NCBI GenBank assembly: GCA_949825025.1
Contig: OX463783.1
Coordinates: 16,899,628-16,963,627, forward strand
DNA: 64,000 nt
Direction: 5' to 3'
Source: Siphlonurus alternatus
Taxonomy: Eukaryota > Arthropoda > Insecta > Ephemeroptera > Siphlonuridae
Shown here: positions 1 to 34,575 of the stretch, one piece after another
Layout: every line of letters starts with the position of its first letter
Position numbering within the stretch: the stretch's first letter is position 1
The notes under the pieces: generated by a model
Told to the model about the DNA's origin: nothing
What the model saw: the letters and a program-made list of their open reading frames with translations, nothing else
Databases searched by the model: none
Program-made: the position numbers and the translations under genes

Positions 1-344
1 GTAAGGTAACGCCACCAATGTTAAAAAAAATCCCTCTCACAAAAATTCTGAAAAAAATTTAAATGTTCTCCTCTATACCCCCTATCAGTACCTAAAATAT
101 CAGGTATACAAATACGATCTAGTTTTTGAGTTATAAATTTTTAAAGTTGACTACTTTAACATGGAGAAATGAAACTCCCATGTTAAATTGGTCAACTTTA
201 AAAATTCATAACTCAAAAACTAGATCGTATTTGTATACCTGATATTTTAGCTACTGATAGGGGGTGTAGAGGAGAACATTTTAAATTTTTTTCAGAATTT
301 TTGTGAGAGGGATTTTTTTTAACATTGGTGGCGTTACCTTACCC
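1..344. mobile_element. Family A palindromic MITE (TTAA target), copy 1, cut by window start
   Basis: Almost the whole element is one inverted repeat. The left arm begins GTAAGGTAACGCCACC and the right arm ends with its complement followed by CCC and TTAA (345-348). Flanking TTAA in this and three other copies suggests a piggyBac-type non-autonomous element. The first few bases are missing at the window edge. Confidence 0.85.
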
Positions 345-481
345 TTAATGATTGTTTAGTGCTTTTTCGCCATCTGATTACTGCATTTGTATTTATACAA
401 GTATCAAAACATTTTGGAGAAAAAGAAAGGTCTACACCGGGCGGGTAATCAGATGGCGAAAAAGCACTAAACAATCATTAA
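345..481. mobile_element. Short TIR MITE abutting family A copy
   Basis: Perfect 37-bp terminal inverted repeats (345-381 and 445-481; start TTAATGATTGTTTAGTGC) around a 63-bp unrelated centre. The TTAA at 345-348 is shared with the neighbouring family A element, so the two sit end to end. Confidence 0.8.
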
Positions 482-2098
482 TAATTTAATTTCACTCCAT
501 CGTGATCGTACAGAAGTAAGAAATACAACAGAAAAATTAATAAAACTTGATAAATATAGTTGTCCCATACCTTCAGATAATTATTAAAAATATATTTTAA
601 CTTTTTAAGTGATTTCTTTCATTTAAATTTTGTAATTTTTGTGATCCTCCCCATGTTATAGGTATTGCCGTATCCTCAATGCAGAGAGCCAAAATTTCTG
701 AGCGCAACACCATTTATCTATTGGTCTTTTATGTACTCAATAGAAAACTTGCATAACAATTTTACAATGGTTACATGGTGATGAGCAGGAAAATAAAAAT
801 ACTATTGTGATTCATTGAAAACAAATATGCAAAAACAAATATAAAAAAAAAAAAAAAAACATGACCTCAGGACCATAATGTCAATACAACTTGCAGGGAA
901 CTTTACTTTTAAATTGTCATTTAATTTAATAAGTGACATACAATTTTTGAAGTGGAATTGTCTGAGCAGTTTTAAAAAGAATTAACTAAGATTAAAAGTT
1001 TAAAATAGAGCTTTATATGTGGACGGAAACAGAAAACAGAGATGTTATGAGAAAAACGATCTCGTAAATTTCCTTAAACCATAAGTGATTTAGTTTTAGA
1101 AAATTCTCAATTTTTAAATTTTATTCCCTTAAAAACTTCTTTCTTACAGAAATATTCTCTATCTCAGAGATACAATGTAACTGATGATGAGATCAAAAAT
1201 TTTTATATTAAAAAAATTGTTAATTTAATTATAGTACCAATTAAATGAATACTTAACTACAGTATTACATTAATATTAAAATTATACTCCAATCAGAAAC
1301 TAACGAAATTAGAAATTATTTATGTCCCTATATATTATATCTTATGGAGAGATTCCAAACATCAAACAAAAACTAGACTAAAGTTTCATTAAAAAACAAC
1401 AAAAATATTAAATTACAGAAAAAAAAAAAAAGAAAAGAAACAAACAAACAAAAATACACCATAGTAAATTGCAATGATGCATTCAAAGTAAAATAATATT
1501 TTCAGTTTCTACAGTACTTAGGAACAAAACAGAAAGAGAGAAATTCTAGACTTGAAACACATTGAATTGAAGAAAATTTAAATCATTACTTGCCAATTTT
1601 ATTTAATATTCCATTGAAAACCAAGATTGCAAGGAGATAATATATACAAAAAAGACAGCAGCAAAGTTTAAATGCTCTCCTTCTACAAGAAAATTTCTCC
1701 ATGCTACCTGCATGCTTAACATTATTGAAAGTATTAATTTGAGTCTTTCTCGCACCACTTGACATTGTGTCACCTCAGAATGCATCAAATCACGCAACTA
1801 CAAGAAAAAATGATGGAACTTTGACCCTTATGTCTTATTGAGATATGGATTAGAGTTGCATCACTTTTTTTTTATAGTTAGTGATTTGCATTTTGAGGCA
1901 ACGATTATTCTATGGAAAACCACCTTAAGATAAGAAAAATCAGTTTCCACGGTCATCAAGTCTTGCAAAATAATCAAGTAATATATTTTACTGTTTTTCA
2001 CAGTCAAGTTGAAATGAGCTCTAATTGATCCTACTTTTACTCACAACATTAATACAGAAAGAAAATAAACAACACAAAATTTCATCAAGGTATATATT
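482..2098. other. 3' flank of SMYD4, no gene
   Basis: AT-rich sequence with A-runs and no supported coding region. A minus-strand AATAAA (TTTATT at 1598-1603) could be the polyadenylation signal of the SMYD4-like gene, which would give a 3' UTR of about 500 nt. Confidence 0.45.
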
Positions 2099-12103
<10,005 letters not shown>

Positions 12104-12430
12104 TTTGACACTTCAATATAGACTAAACAAGGACTAAATACAACGAAATTAATATTTACTGTAAGCTTTAGATCACTTATGATTTATAATAAACTTAAAT
12201 CAGTGCGTTTTAAGCGGATTTAACAAGATAAAACCAAATTTATGTCATGTTTGAAGACGAAGCTAGATTTGTTTAAATTTCACAAAAACAGAAACAGATG
12301 ATTTTTTTCGTTTTTGTTTTTTTTTTCTTGTTTTTCCCGTGGCGCTAACACTTCGAATTTATTTATGTCAATATCGATATTAATTAACTCATATGCTGGT
12401 TTATGTGTTTCTTTATTTATTTGTTTATTA

Positions 12431-12432
12431 GT

Positions 12433-12486
<54 letters not shown>
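12431..12486. repeat. (TTTA)n microsatellite
   Basis: About 14 TTTA units upstream of SMYD4 exon 1. Confidence 0.97.
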
Positions 12487-12488
<2 letters not shown>

Positions 12489-13082
12489 ATGAAATGACGA
12501 ATAAAAAAAAAAGAAAAAAGTCCGATCAAAAAGGATGAATTAAAAATATTTATTTAAAATATGAGTCACCGAGGATCAAAAGGGGTACACGTTTAACACG
12601 TTATATATATCCAATCCAAACTGCATGCGCCATGGGATTGAATTTTTGAGCCTCGATCATAATATATATAATTATTATTATTATTATCAATTATTGAATT
12701 TTAATTTCACTTTTCGGACTTAATTGGGGCGCATATATGGCGCGCAGTATAATATATAATATATATATATATATTATAGATCCAGAAACAAATTTTGGGG
12801 GCGCGGCGGGGCAATATAGTTATATACCATGATGGGCGCGGGGGGAATATATAACTGCAGTCGATCGATCGACTGCCCAATATATATTATAATGTCATCT
12901 TCATTATAATATATATATTAATTAATATATATTAAGGCCAGCCAATGTTCAGGCGCGGATCCAAGGGGCCAGGGGTCGCCCCCCCCCAAAGGTCCCAAAA
13001 TACATTGAAGCTAGGTGTTACCCCCCCAATCCAAAATTTAACATTGCAGGATATCATATATATATATTTTTATTATTTTTTT

Positions 13083-13108
13083 ACAGGGACACCCCTAAGA
13101 GCTTAATT
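13083..13108 (-). mobile_element. SINE 3' tail fragment
   Basis: CACCCCTAAGAGCTTA matches the tail of the 5S SINE family. Only the last about 25 bp remain. Confidence 0.5.
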
Positions 13109-13124
13109 ATATATATATATATTA

Positions 13125-13189
<65 letters not shown>
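13106..13189. repeat. (TA)n microsatellite
   Basis: Alternating TA with one TTAATTAA interruption, in the divergent promoter region. Confidence 0.95.
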
Positions 13190-13192
<3 letters not shown>

Positions 13193-13434
13193 CCGGCGCG
13201 GCCCCCCAAGATTCGAGCCGCGCTGGATCAATCCGCCCCCTGCCAAAACAATATAATATATATGTTAGAAGAAATTTGGAGTGTTAAAATTTATAGAAAT
13301 GGCCGGGGAGGACTGCACCACGGACTGCACGATCGAGATCAAAAGGAGGATAGATATATATATATATAATATATGGCGTGTGCGGCAGCCATGCAGGCCG
13401 TGCTGCTTCAAATTCTCCCACTAAAACCTCAATC

Positions 13435-13478
13435 TTATCTGATTGGCTCTTGGCGGCATGAATGGACCAATCAGATAA
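13435..13478. promoter_or_regulatory. Inverted CCAAT-box pair in divergent promoter
   Basis: TTATCTGATTGG (13435-13446) and CCAATCAGATAA (13467-13478) form a perfect 12-bp inverted repeat, with one CCAAT box on each strand and a 20-bp spacer. It sits about 155 bp upstream of the RCBTB start codon, in the intergenic region shared with the divergent SMYD4 gene. This fits an NF-Y bound core promoter. The assignment is by motif only, and no transcription start is mapped. Confidence 0.5.
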
Positions 13479-13633
13479 AACTTTCACAAATCACATGGCA
13501 ACAATCACCTGTTTCGAGTTTCGAAGGGAAATATCTGTTAAAAAAACATGTTTTATTAGGCTACGTTTGATCGTGATCTCTGAGCTAAGTAGGGCTTTAG
13601 CACAAAATAGTCTGATTCCGTATAGTGTACAAA

Positions 13634-27203
<13,570 letters not shown>

Positions 27204-27736
27204 CGTCTGTCTGTCAGCTCCGAGAACTGAGACGAGTATTATTAGAGCTAGCAAGATGGTCTGTGAACTTTTCTATTGAGAGAAGTGGGGAAGGAATGTA
27301 GCTGCCAAGCTGAAGAAATCAAACTAAGTAACATTTTAAGTCAGCGTTTTTTTTTTTTTTTTTTTTTTTTTTGCTGCTTGAACCATCCTATCTAAATCTA
27401 TTTAAAAAAACAAAACAAGAAATAGCCATTTTGAAATGAAAGCAAGTTGGTTTTAGAGGGTGAGGACTTTAAGTTTGCAAATTTGAAGGGGATTAATCTA
27501 TTTTTTTTTTTTTTCAATTTAATATCTAGCTTTAATTATCAAATATGTACTGTTAAAATTAGATATAAAAATTATTTAAGCCTCTAAGTATCACTATTTT
27601 TTTTTTTTTTTAAATTTTTATTACTGTATATTATTATATTTTTAATGCAAAATATAACACGAGTTATTTTTGTAATTTTAACAGTTTTTAGTCTATAACA
27701 TGCAGCTCTGCAACCACACCTGAAAATATTTCTTAA

Positions 27737-28084
27737 GGGTAAGGTAACGCCACCAATGTTAAAAAAAAATCCCTCTCATAAAAATTCTGAAAAAAATTTA
27801 AAATGTTCTCCTCTATACCCCCTATCAGTACCTAAAATATCAGGTATACAAATACGATCTAGTTTTTGAGTTATAAATTTTTAAAGTTGACTACTTTAGC
27901 ATGGAGAAATGAAACTTCCATGTTAAATTAGCCAACTTTAAAAATTCATAACTCAAAAACTAGATCGTATTTGTATACCTGATATTTTACCTACTGATAG
28001 GGGATGTAGAGGAGAACATTTTAAATTTTTTTCAGAATTTTTGTGTGAGGGATTTTTTTTAACATTGGTGGCGTTACCTTACCC
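27737..28084. mobile_element. Family A palindromic MITE, copy 2
   Basis: 348-bp near-perfect palindrome, very close to copy 1, flanked by TTAA on both sides (27733-27736 and 28085-28088). Ends are GGGTAAGGTAACGCC and its complement. It lies about 530 bp past the RCBTB stop codon. Confidence 0.9.
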
Positions 28085-29261
28085 TTAAGCCACTTGCAGC
28101 TGAGATTAGAGTGACATACCTCTAAGGTGATTTTTTGTACAAATTCGTCAAGTATCATTGTGAAATTTCCCCATAAAAATATTTCCAGGGAGAAATTTCC
28201 ACAATTAATGGGTTATATGTTTTAATATTACTGTTCAAATAAAACAAAAAGGCATTCCATGTCATTTAATTCAATGATTTGTTTGTTTAGTACAGAGTGA
28301 ATTATTCAAGTGCATCCTTGATGATGTGCATATGTATTTATATAAATAACATGAGTAAAAAGTATTTCAACATTGCAAGGGAATTTAAAATAATCTTTAA
28401 ACTTCAACAAGAGAGCTTTGAACTAGACAAGCAGTAAATGTGCAGTTTAGTAGGTAGACTGCAGTGTTCAACTTCAGCGCACATGTAAATAAAGGTGATC
28501 ATTGTGGGCTGCCTATACTACACCACACACAATATATACTGTGGAAATAGCTTAGTTCTCCCTAATTATTAAGTAATGAAGTTGTTGGAAAAAGTACTTT
28601 TTTATCTATAAAATTGTGTATTTTAGCGAATTAATTTTATTTCCTTCATGACAAGAAATATTTTGTCTCTATTTGTATTGTACAGAAAAGAGCAGGATTA
28701 AGCCTCTCTAAAGTTATGAATTTACTCCATGTGATTTTTTTTTTTAAAAAAGTTAAAGTTAATAAACTTTAACTTAAAAAAAGTGTATCTCCATATATCT
28801 TTATTATGTAATAAAATGTAAATATATATCCAAATAAGAAGGAAATTTAATGTTTCTATACTTAAATATTATATGCATTTTTTTTAAACGAAAAACTAAC
28901 AATAAAAGCTCAAATTTTAATTCTTCTTCATTCCAGTTTGCTTAAAAGTTAAATATGTAAGGCATGATCTCCTACAAATATAGTTCTAAGTTGCTTTTAT
29001 ATATTTTATATAGGCATATATGGGCAATACCAAAACCAGTTCTTCAAACAGCAACATTACATTTATTTTAATTCTCTACATAAATATACAGAGGAGAATT
29101 ATTCAAATAAATAATAGTATTCTTCATGTCATATGTTCAGTTCTCTTACTATGTATATTAATTATGTGTTTTTATGATGTATGATCGATCGGCTTCATAT
29201 ATTATTAATTGTAACACACAAACATTAAATTGTTTGTACATTATAATTTATAATACATTAA

Positions 29262-29636
29262 GAGTAAGCTAAAACACGCCCAATGTTAAAAAAAAAATCC
29301 TACACATGAATATTGTGATAAAAAAAGTAATAAAATAAAATGTTCTCCTCTACATCCCCTATCATGCATGGCAGTAGCTAAAATATCAGGCATACAAATT
29401 CAAGCTAGTTTTTGAGTTATTAATTTTTATAGTTGACTACTTTAACATGGAGAAATGGAAGTTTCAACTTATAAAATTCATAACTTAAAAACTAGCTCAA
29501 ATTTGTATATATACCTGATATTTTAGCTGCTGGTAGGGGATGTATATATATACAGAGGAGAACATTTTAATTTTTTTTTGCACAATTTTTATGTGTGTTA
29601 TTTTTTTTTAAACATTGGGTGTGTTACCTCTTACCC
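29262..29636. mobile_element. Family A palindromic MITE, copy 3 (diverged)
   Basis: Same arm order as copies 1-2 but with many substitutions. TTAA flanks at 29258-29261 and 29637-29640. Confidence 0.8.
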
Positions 29637-30032
29637 TTAAATTAAAAGATGGTATTATAATAATTATTGATAAAAAAAAATGTGTAAAGTACATGTCAAA
29701 TTTAAATTAATTTCTTGTATAGCTTTGTTAAAAATAATCAGTATAACATGTTATATCCAGCTATAGTATATAATTGCATGTTTAAAGATATGTGAAAAAA
29801 AAAAATAAATAAAAAGAAAACAATTCCTTCCAATATATATTTAAATTCAATCTTGAATAAAGTTATAATTTGAGTATCAATCATTTTTTTTTTCATATTT
29901 TTTGGAATGAACATTCAATTTGTTGAAATCTCTCCCATAAATTAAAACTTCTTTTTGAATACATATATTTTTTTAATTAGTTGAGTGCTGAGAAATACTA
30001 TAATACTGTATAATAATTAAAAGCTAGTTTTC

Positions 30033-30354
30033 AATGGAGTATTGTTCTCAATTTTTTTTATTGCAGAAATGGATAGAGCGTGCAAAGTTATGCTACCCTG
30101 ATTTTTTTCAGATTTTTTAGAGCCCGGGAAGTATTTTTAAAAAATTATTGAAAGTCCTTTTTGTGACGTCACGCGGCGACAAGTCCTATCTTTTTCTTAA
30201 GGAGCGGCGTCTCGTGACGTCACAAAAAGAACTTTCAATAATTTTTTAAAAATAGTTCCCGGGCTCTAAAAAATCTGAAAAAAATCAGGGTAGCATAACT
30301 TTGCACCCTCTTTCCATTTCTGCAATAAAAAAAATTGAGGACAATACTCCATTT
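30033..30354. mobile_element. Family B palindromic MITE, copy 3 (CRE centre)
   Basis: Closely matches copy 2, with TGACGTCA at 30164-30171 and 30215-30222 and the same arms. Confidence 0.85.
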
Positions 30355-31336
30355 TTGATATTTATATAATAAGGCATTAACTCTAAAGAGTGAAAGGCTG
30401 AATTGTTCTGAAATTTAGTTCTAATTGACAAAATTATTTTAATTTTCTTTTAAATGAACCCGACCTATGCATTTGTATAAAGAATAAGGTGAATTGTTCA
30501 ATTCAGAGTGTCCAAGCTGATAAAAGTATTCGCAGCATTCTTGCCATAATGATTTAAAAAAAAATAACCTAATTTTTAATTATTTAAAATACTTTTGTTT
30601 TTATTTTCACTGCCAAAAAGTATAATACAGTCCCTGTCTTTTATACTAGTAAAAAATCAATTATATAGATTGACTATAATACATCATTACATAGATATTT
30701 GGTATAAATATTAATAATTAATGTTTTTTAGATTATATAATTTCTTTTTTTTAGACAACAAATTTTCTGGGGTATGCAATTAAAGATTGTACCACATATT
30801 TCTTTACTTTTCAATGTAAAAATATTTTTAGTAATTATTGTCATAGTTAATTCATATTGCATTCCATGGTTATGAAAAGCAGCACAAACTTTATTAAAAT
30901 GGACTACTTTATTTTCAAATCTATATTATTTCTATTTATTGAATGAAAAATGTATTGTCTATTAATGTCACCATGAATTCAATGACAATATATTTGATGA
31001 TGCATTTCTTTGTGGATTTTAAGTTTGTTTTGTACATCTTAATTATGTTAGCTATATTATCATTATTATGTACTATGTAAAAGCAGCACTTTTTATTTTG
31101 AAAATACAAAATATTAAAACTAAAATGGCTTTTAGTTTCTTTAATTATTATGAAGTTTCTTTCTCAATAAAAATTTAAATTTTAAAATGAGACATAATTT
31201 TCACATTTTTAGAAGCACTGGCAAGGCTAAATTAAATTATCATGTTATATATCTTCAGATATATAAAATTTTAGAACATAATTAAATGTGTTAGTTATTT
31301 AACTACAATTATTGTTAAATTATAAGTTGAAATTGG

Positions 31337-31452
31337 CAGTAGTGCATCAAAAGTAAGCCAGTGCGCACCATGCAGTTATTCACTGATGGTACATTAATTA
31401 AAAAGAACTAACTTTTGTAATTAAGAAATTTTAAATTACATTCCACCACTGG
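31337..31452. mobile_element. hAT-like fragment
   Basis: AAAGTAAGCCAGTGCGCACC matches the left end of the 35736-37112 element, and CCACCACTGG closes about 100 bp on. Probably an internally deleted relative. Confidence 0.5.
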
Positions 31453-31680
31453 ATTTTTGCCTCTTTTTTTTTAATTCTTTCATTAAAATATTTGAATGAA
31501 ACAGAATTTTAGCATATAAACATAATTTTAATATTTTTTTAAAAAAAATTAATAAAAATGAATTGTTAATATATTTACATTTATATTTACAATTTTAATT
31601 TTAGATTAGTTTTAGATACAAAATTGATCATATTGTAACATGACAAGTTTACATTTTCCTAAAAGCCATCAAAAATAAAT

Positions 31681-34575
31681 TTAGAGAGACTGAAACATGA
31701 CCTTTCTCAACTTCAACACTTGCTGATCACCAAATGGAGAACTAATTTCTTCTGAATCAAATTCAATTAAAGTCAACCCATCTCCTCCTCCTTTTGGACC
31801 TTTTAGTGACACCACACCACTTTCATTTCTCTCGAGGTCCCAAGTTAGAGGGTAGTAGAGTCCACAGGTTTCCAAGGTCACTGGGGTCACCATATTGGTG
31901 TCAAAGGTCAAGCTGGTCACCAATTTAGGAGTCTCTGAGGTCACAGGTAAATTTGGGGTAGCTCCAAGAATGGCAGCACTGACTTTAGCAACGTCTTTTA
32001 AATCTGAAGATTCACAATAATTTTCTAATCCATCTACTATAATGGTATGAGGTGTTTTTAGTAGTTTTTCATAAAATTTATTATCAAATAATGTTTCAAA
32101 TAATTCCTTTTGATTTTTTAGATATCTGAAACAAAAGAATAATAAATTACATATCTGTATAATTATGAAGAAAAATAGGGTTATTTATAAAGAATTATTT
32201 ATTTTTTGTAAAAAAATTGCAATCCCTTTCAAAGTAGAATAAATTTGATGATTATAATATGTACTACAGTATAACAGATCTTACTTTACGTGTGGATTTG
32301 ATTACGGGCGACGGCCATCTTGGAAGTCATAACATGGCCAAGATAGGGGGCGCCAGTCGGTCGAGACGTATAGTCTAGCCATGTCAGGCGTAAACTTAGA
32401 TTTGTTTTACTGTACATTACATTAAATTGTTTAGTTTTAATTCAATTGACTTATGAAGGAAAACTTCTTTATAGTCCACCAGAATATTCTACAAATACTG
32501 AAAATTTAATTATTAATGCATATAATATGTACTTTTATACTTTAATGGTTATGTTTTTCTTTCTTAGTTCTTATATAAGTGGCCATGGCATGAACCACCA
32601 AATATCCTTTTCCCTCATATATACGATTCACTATTCATATACTATATCCAATACCCTATCTTGGGCTTTACTAATTAATTAATTTTGCATGGAAAACACA
32701 ATATTATTAGTTCTTGAGTTCTAAGTAATATATAATGTTAATTTAGGGGCACTATAAGATATTGTGGGAGTATATGTTCTGTATTATAAATCCTGTTGAC
32801 CTGTTGACAATATTTTATTTAACCCAACAGTCATAGTCATACTTCATACTATAATTTTTATTTTTTTAGAAGGATATACACCCCTAAGAGCTTACAGCTC
32901 GCGGCGGGGTAATGGGTAGGGATAAGGTAGGGAACGGATGATGGCCACGGCCTGTTACATGTCCCAGCATTCGCTGAGGTGAGACTGAGGGAACCATGGA
33001 AAACCTCAGTCAGGACGGACACCTCTACTTTTTCTCAATGGACCAAAGCGATGTCCAAAGCCTGGGGAACCACACACAAGTGCATCACTGCACTGGGTGG
33101 AAAGCGAGACGAATTTACCCCAGGGAGGGAGCAGCATAATTTTACTTGAAACGGTCACCCATCCAAGTACTAACCACGCTCAACATAGCCTGACTTCGGT
33201 GATCTAACGAGAACCGGTCAATGCACTGCATCACGCTCGCATATAAACTGGAGGAACCCAATCTGAATCAGGTGAACTCCAAGGCACAGTGGAAGGCTTT
33301 ATTTTTTCATGTGGCCAGCTATATTTGGAGACCATATACTCCGTTAACTGACCTAGTGGTGTAGACAAAGAGTGCGTTCGAGGTGCCTGTCCAACCCAGT
33401 CCGGACCGGTCCGGACCGTCTAAAATCGTTTTTTTACAGTCGGACTGCCGTCCATTTTCCCTCCTTACCTCCCCTCTCATGACGTCACTTCCGCAGTCCG
33501 GCCGGTGTTGAGCGGTCCGGCTAAAAAGTCGGACGAGTCCCCCTATAGTCGGACTGTAGAACTAAACTGAACATCGAAATGCGTCACAATACTCGAAATG
33601 CGCAATGTTTTGGTTTTGGTAATTATGGCGCAATCCTTGGGCGGGACGGGATACATGCACCTTTTCTCTATTAATTGCAGCGATCTACAGCAGCAGGCTC
33701 CATTTTTACTATACCAAAAAGTACTGTACGCCCCCTTTCACGCGCCCGACAGCTGATAGCAGTCGATCCGTCGGACTGCGCGTTTTTTCTTCAAAACCAG
33801 ACAGTGACGTAAATATGACGTTTCAGACCACGTGACCAAGATATGCCGCCATTTTCACAGACCAGTCCGGACAGAGTTGGACAGTCACCTCGAACGTACT
33901 CAAAGAAGAGGTTTAACTTAACCCATCCCTCGAATCAGTCATATATATATATATATGGGGAGTCATGGTATACATGGGAAAAAAAGAAAGGCCAAGGAAC
34001 CTCCAAATGCTTAATTAATATGCATGTCCAATATACGAGGGCCATGCATGCAGTCAGTCTGACACTGCCATATATATAGCATATACTGTATACATACTTT
34101 TCATATCATACATATGCATATCATACATGTAGAAATTATAGCGATTTCTCCATGATATCATATATGCCATATATTATACATGGCATACATAGCAATGCCA
34201 TAAGTCAACTTATTTACTTATTACAAAACCTTGATAGATTTAGTTTAGTAGATTATAATGTATGCATATATTTTTTTGCCGAAATTCACACCTAAAATGA
34301 ATCCTAGCAAAGGCATCAGCTTTTCTTGAGAGGCCGTGTAATGGTGGTGCAATGTGGCTCAATTTCTCTGTGATGTACATCACATTCTGTCCTCTTTCTG
34401 CCAGATACTCTGCAAACTAAACATTTTGTTAGAATATTAAAACGGTGAGACATCAGGTCCAACCAAGAACCGTGCATAGAGAATCTGGTTTTACCATCAG
34501 CAGAAAAACTTGTTTCTCAACGTTTTTAGGTCCTCTAAGCATCACAGCTAAAGCTTGTCCAGTTGATTTGTTCAT
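31681..34575 (-). CDS. SWSAP1: SWSAP1-like RecA-fold recombination protein, 3 exons, 213 aa
   Basis: Likely SWSAP1, the RecA/RAD51-paralogue partner of ZSWIM7/SWS1 in the metazoan Shu complex, which promotes RAD51/DMC1 filament assembly. Coding exons: 34575-34495, 34407-34292, 32125-31681 (stop TAA at 31681-31683). Best matches to the human protein as I remember it are the RIHFRYLKNQKELFETL block (human KIRFQYPPSTRELFRLL) and the Walker B block TIIVDGLENY at 93-102 (human LLLLDGLEEY). Human length is 229 aa. The Walker A position reads GPKNVEKQ at residues 15-22: the lysine is kept, but the final Gly and the Thr/Ser of GxxxxGK[ST] are replaced. The exon 1-2 junction keeps frame only if the second AG of a tandem CAGAG acceptor is used. 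Intron 2 (2.2 kb) is filled with a SINE and MITEs. An in-frame TAA lies upstream of the ATG (34597-34599). Pseudogenisation cannot be excluded, although 213 codons stay open and the Walker B region is well preserved. Confidence 0.8.
32271..32410. mobile_element. Family H element, uninterrupted copy
   Basis: TATAACAGATCTTACTTTACG and a near complement at the right end, with an internal inverted GGCCATCTTGG. Shares GACGTATAGTCTAG-type sequence with the copy at 14345-14722. In SWSAP1 intron 2. Confidence 0.55.
32875..33243 (-). mobile_element. 5S-rRNA-derived SINE, full copy
   Basis: On the minus strand the head reads like 5S rRNA: GTTAGATCACCGAAGTCAGG followed by GTGGTTAGTACTTGGATGGG, then TGACCG (box C, 33152-33164). 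The body has ACTGAGGTTTTCCATGG and CATTACCCCGCCGC, then the tail AGCTCTTAGGGGTG and an A/T run. In SWSAP1 intron 2. Confidence 0.85.
33371..33900. mobile_element. GC-rich TIR element with CAAAG flanks
   Basis: AGTGCGTTCGAGGTG at the left and CACCTCGAACGTACT at the right, with further inverted AGTCCGGAC blocks. CAAAG lies directly outside both ends (33366-33370 and 33901-33905). 530 bp, much richer in GC than its surroundings, in SWSAP1 intron 2. Confidence 0.75.

Larger units (their letters stand above)
12950..13245. mobile_element. Degenerate GC-ended element in divergent promoter
   Basis: AGGCGCGGATCCAAGGGGCC at the left faces TGGATCAATCCGCCCCCTGCC-type sequence at the right, roughly complementary as in many hAT-like elements. 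The interior is (TA)n and a SINE tail. Weak. Confidence 0.35.
12104..13633. other. Divergent SMYD4-RCBTB intergenic region
   Basis: About 1.5 kb separates the two divergent start codons. It holds a (TTTA)n tract, AT-rich stretches with GC-rich islands at about 12780-12850 and 12950-13245, a long (TA)n, the 3' tail of a SINE and the CCAAT pair. There is no gene inside. The 5' UTRs of both genes must lie here. Confidence 0.7.
27204..31680. other. RCBTB-SWSAP1 intergenic region (tail to tail)
   Basis: Convergent intergenic stretch of 4.5 kb. It contains two family A palindromes (27737-28084, 29262-29636), one family B palindrome (30033-30354) and a hAT-like fragment (31337-31452). The first plus-strand AATAAA I find past the RCBTB stop is near 28236. 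If it is used, the first palindrome lies inside the RCBTB 3' UTR. No further gene seen. Confidence 0.6.

Noticed and set aside
32446..32682. 78-aa open frame in SWSAP1 intron 2
   Set aside because: Hydrophobic and AT-rich composition typical of random frames here; no splice or family support.
33100..33243. Functional 5S rRNA gene
   Set aside because: Only the internal part matches, with many substitutions, and it is fused to a SINE body; no Pol III T-run after a full-length 5S.
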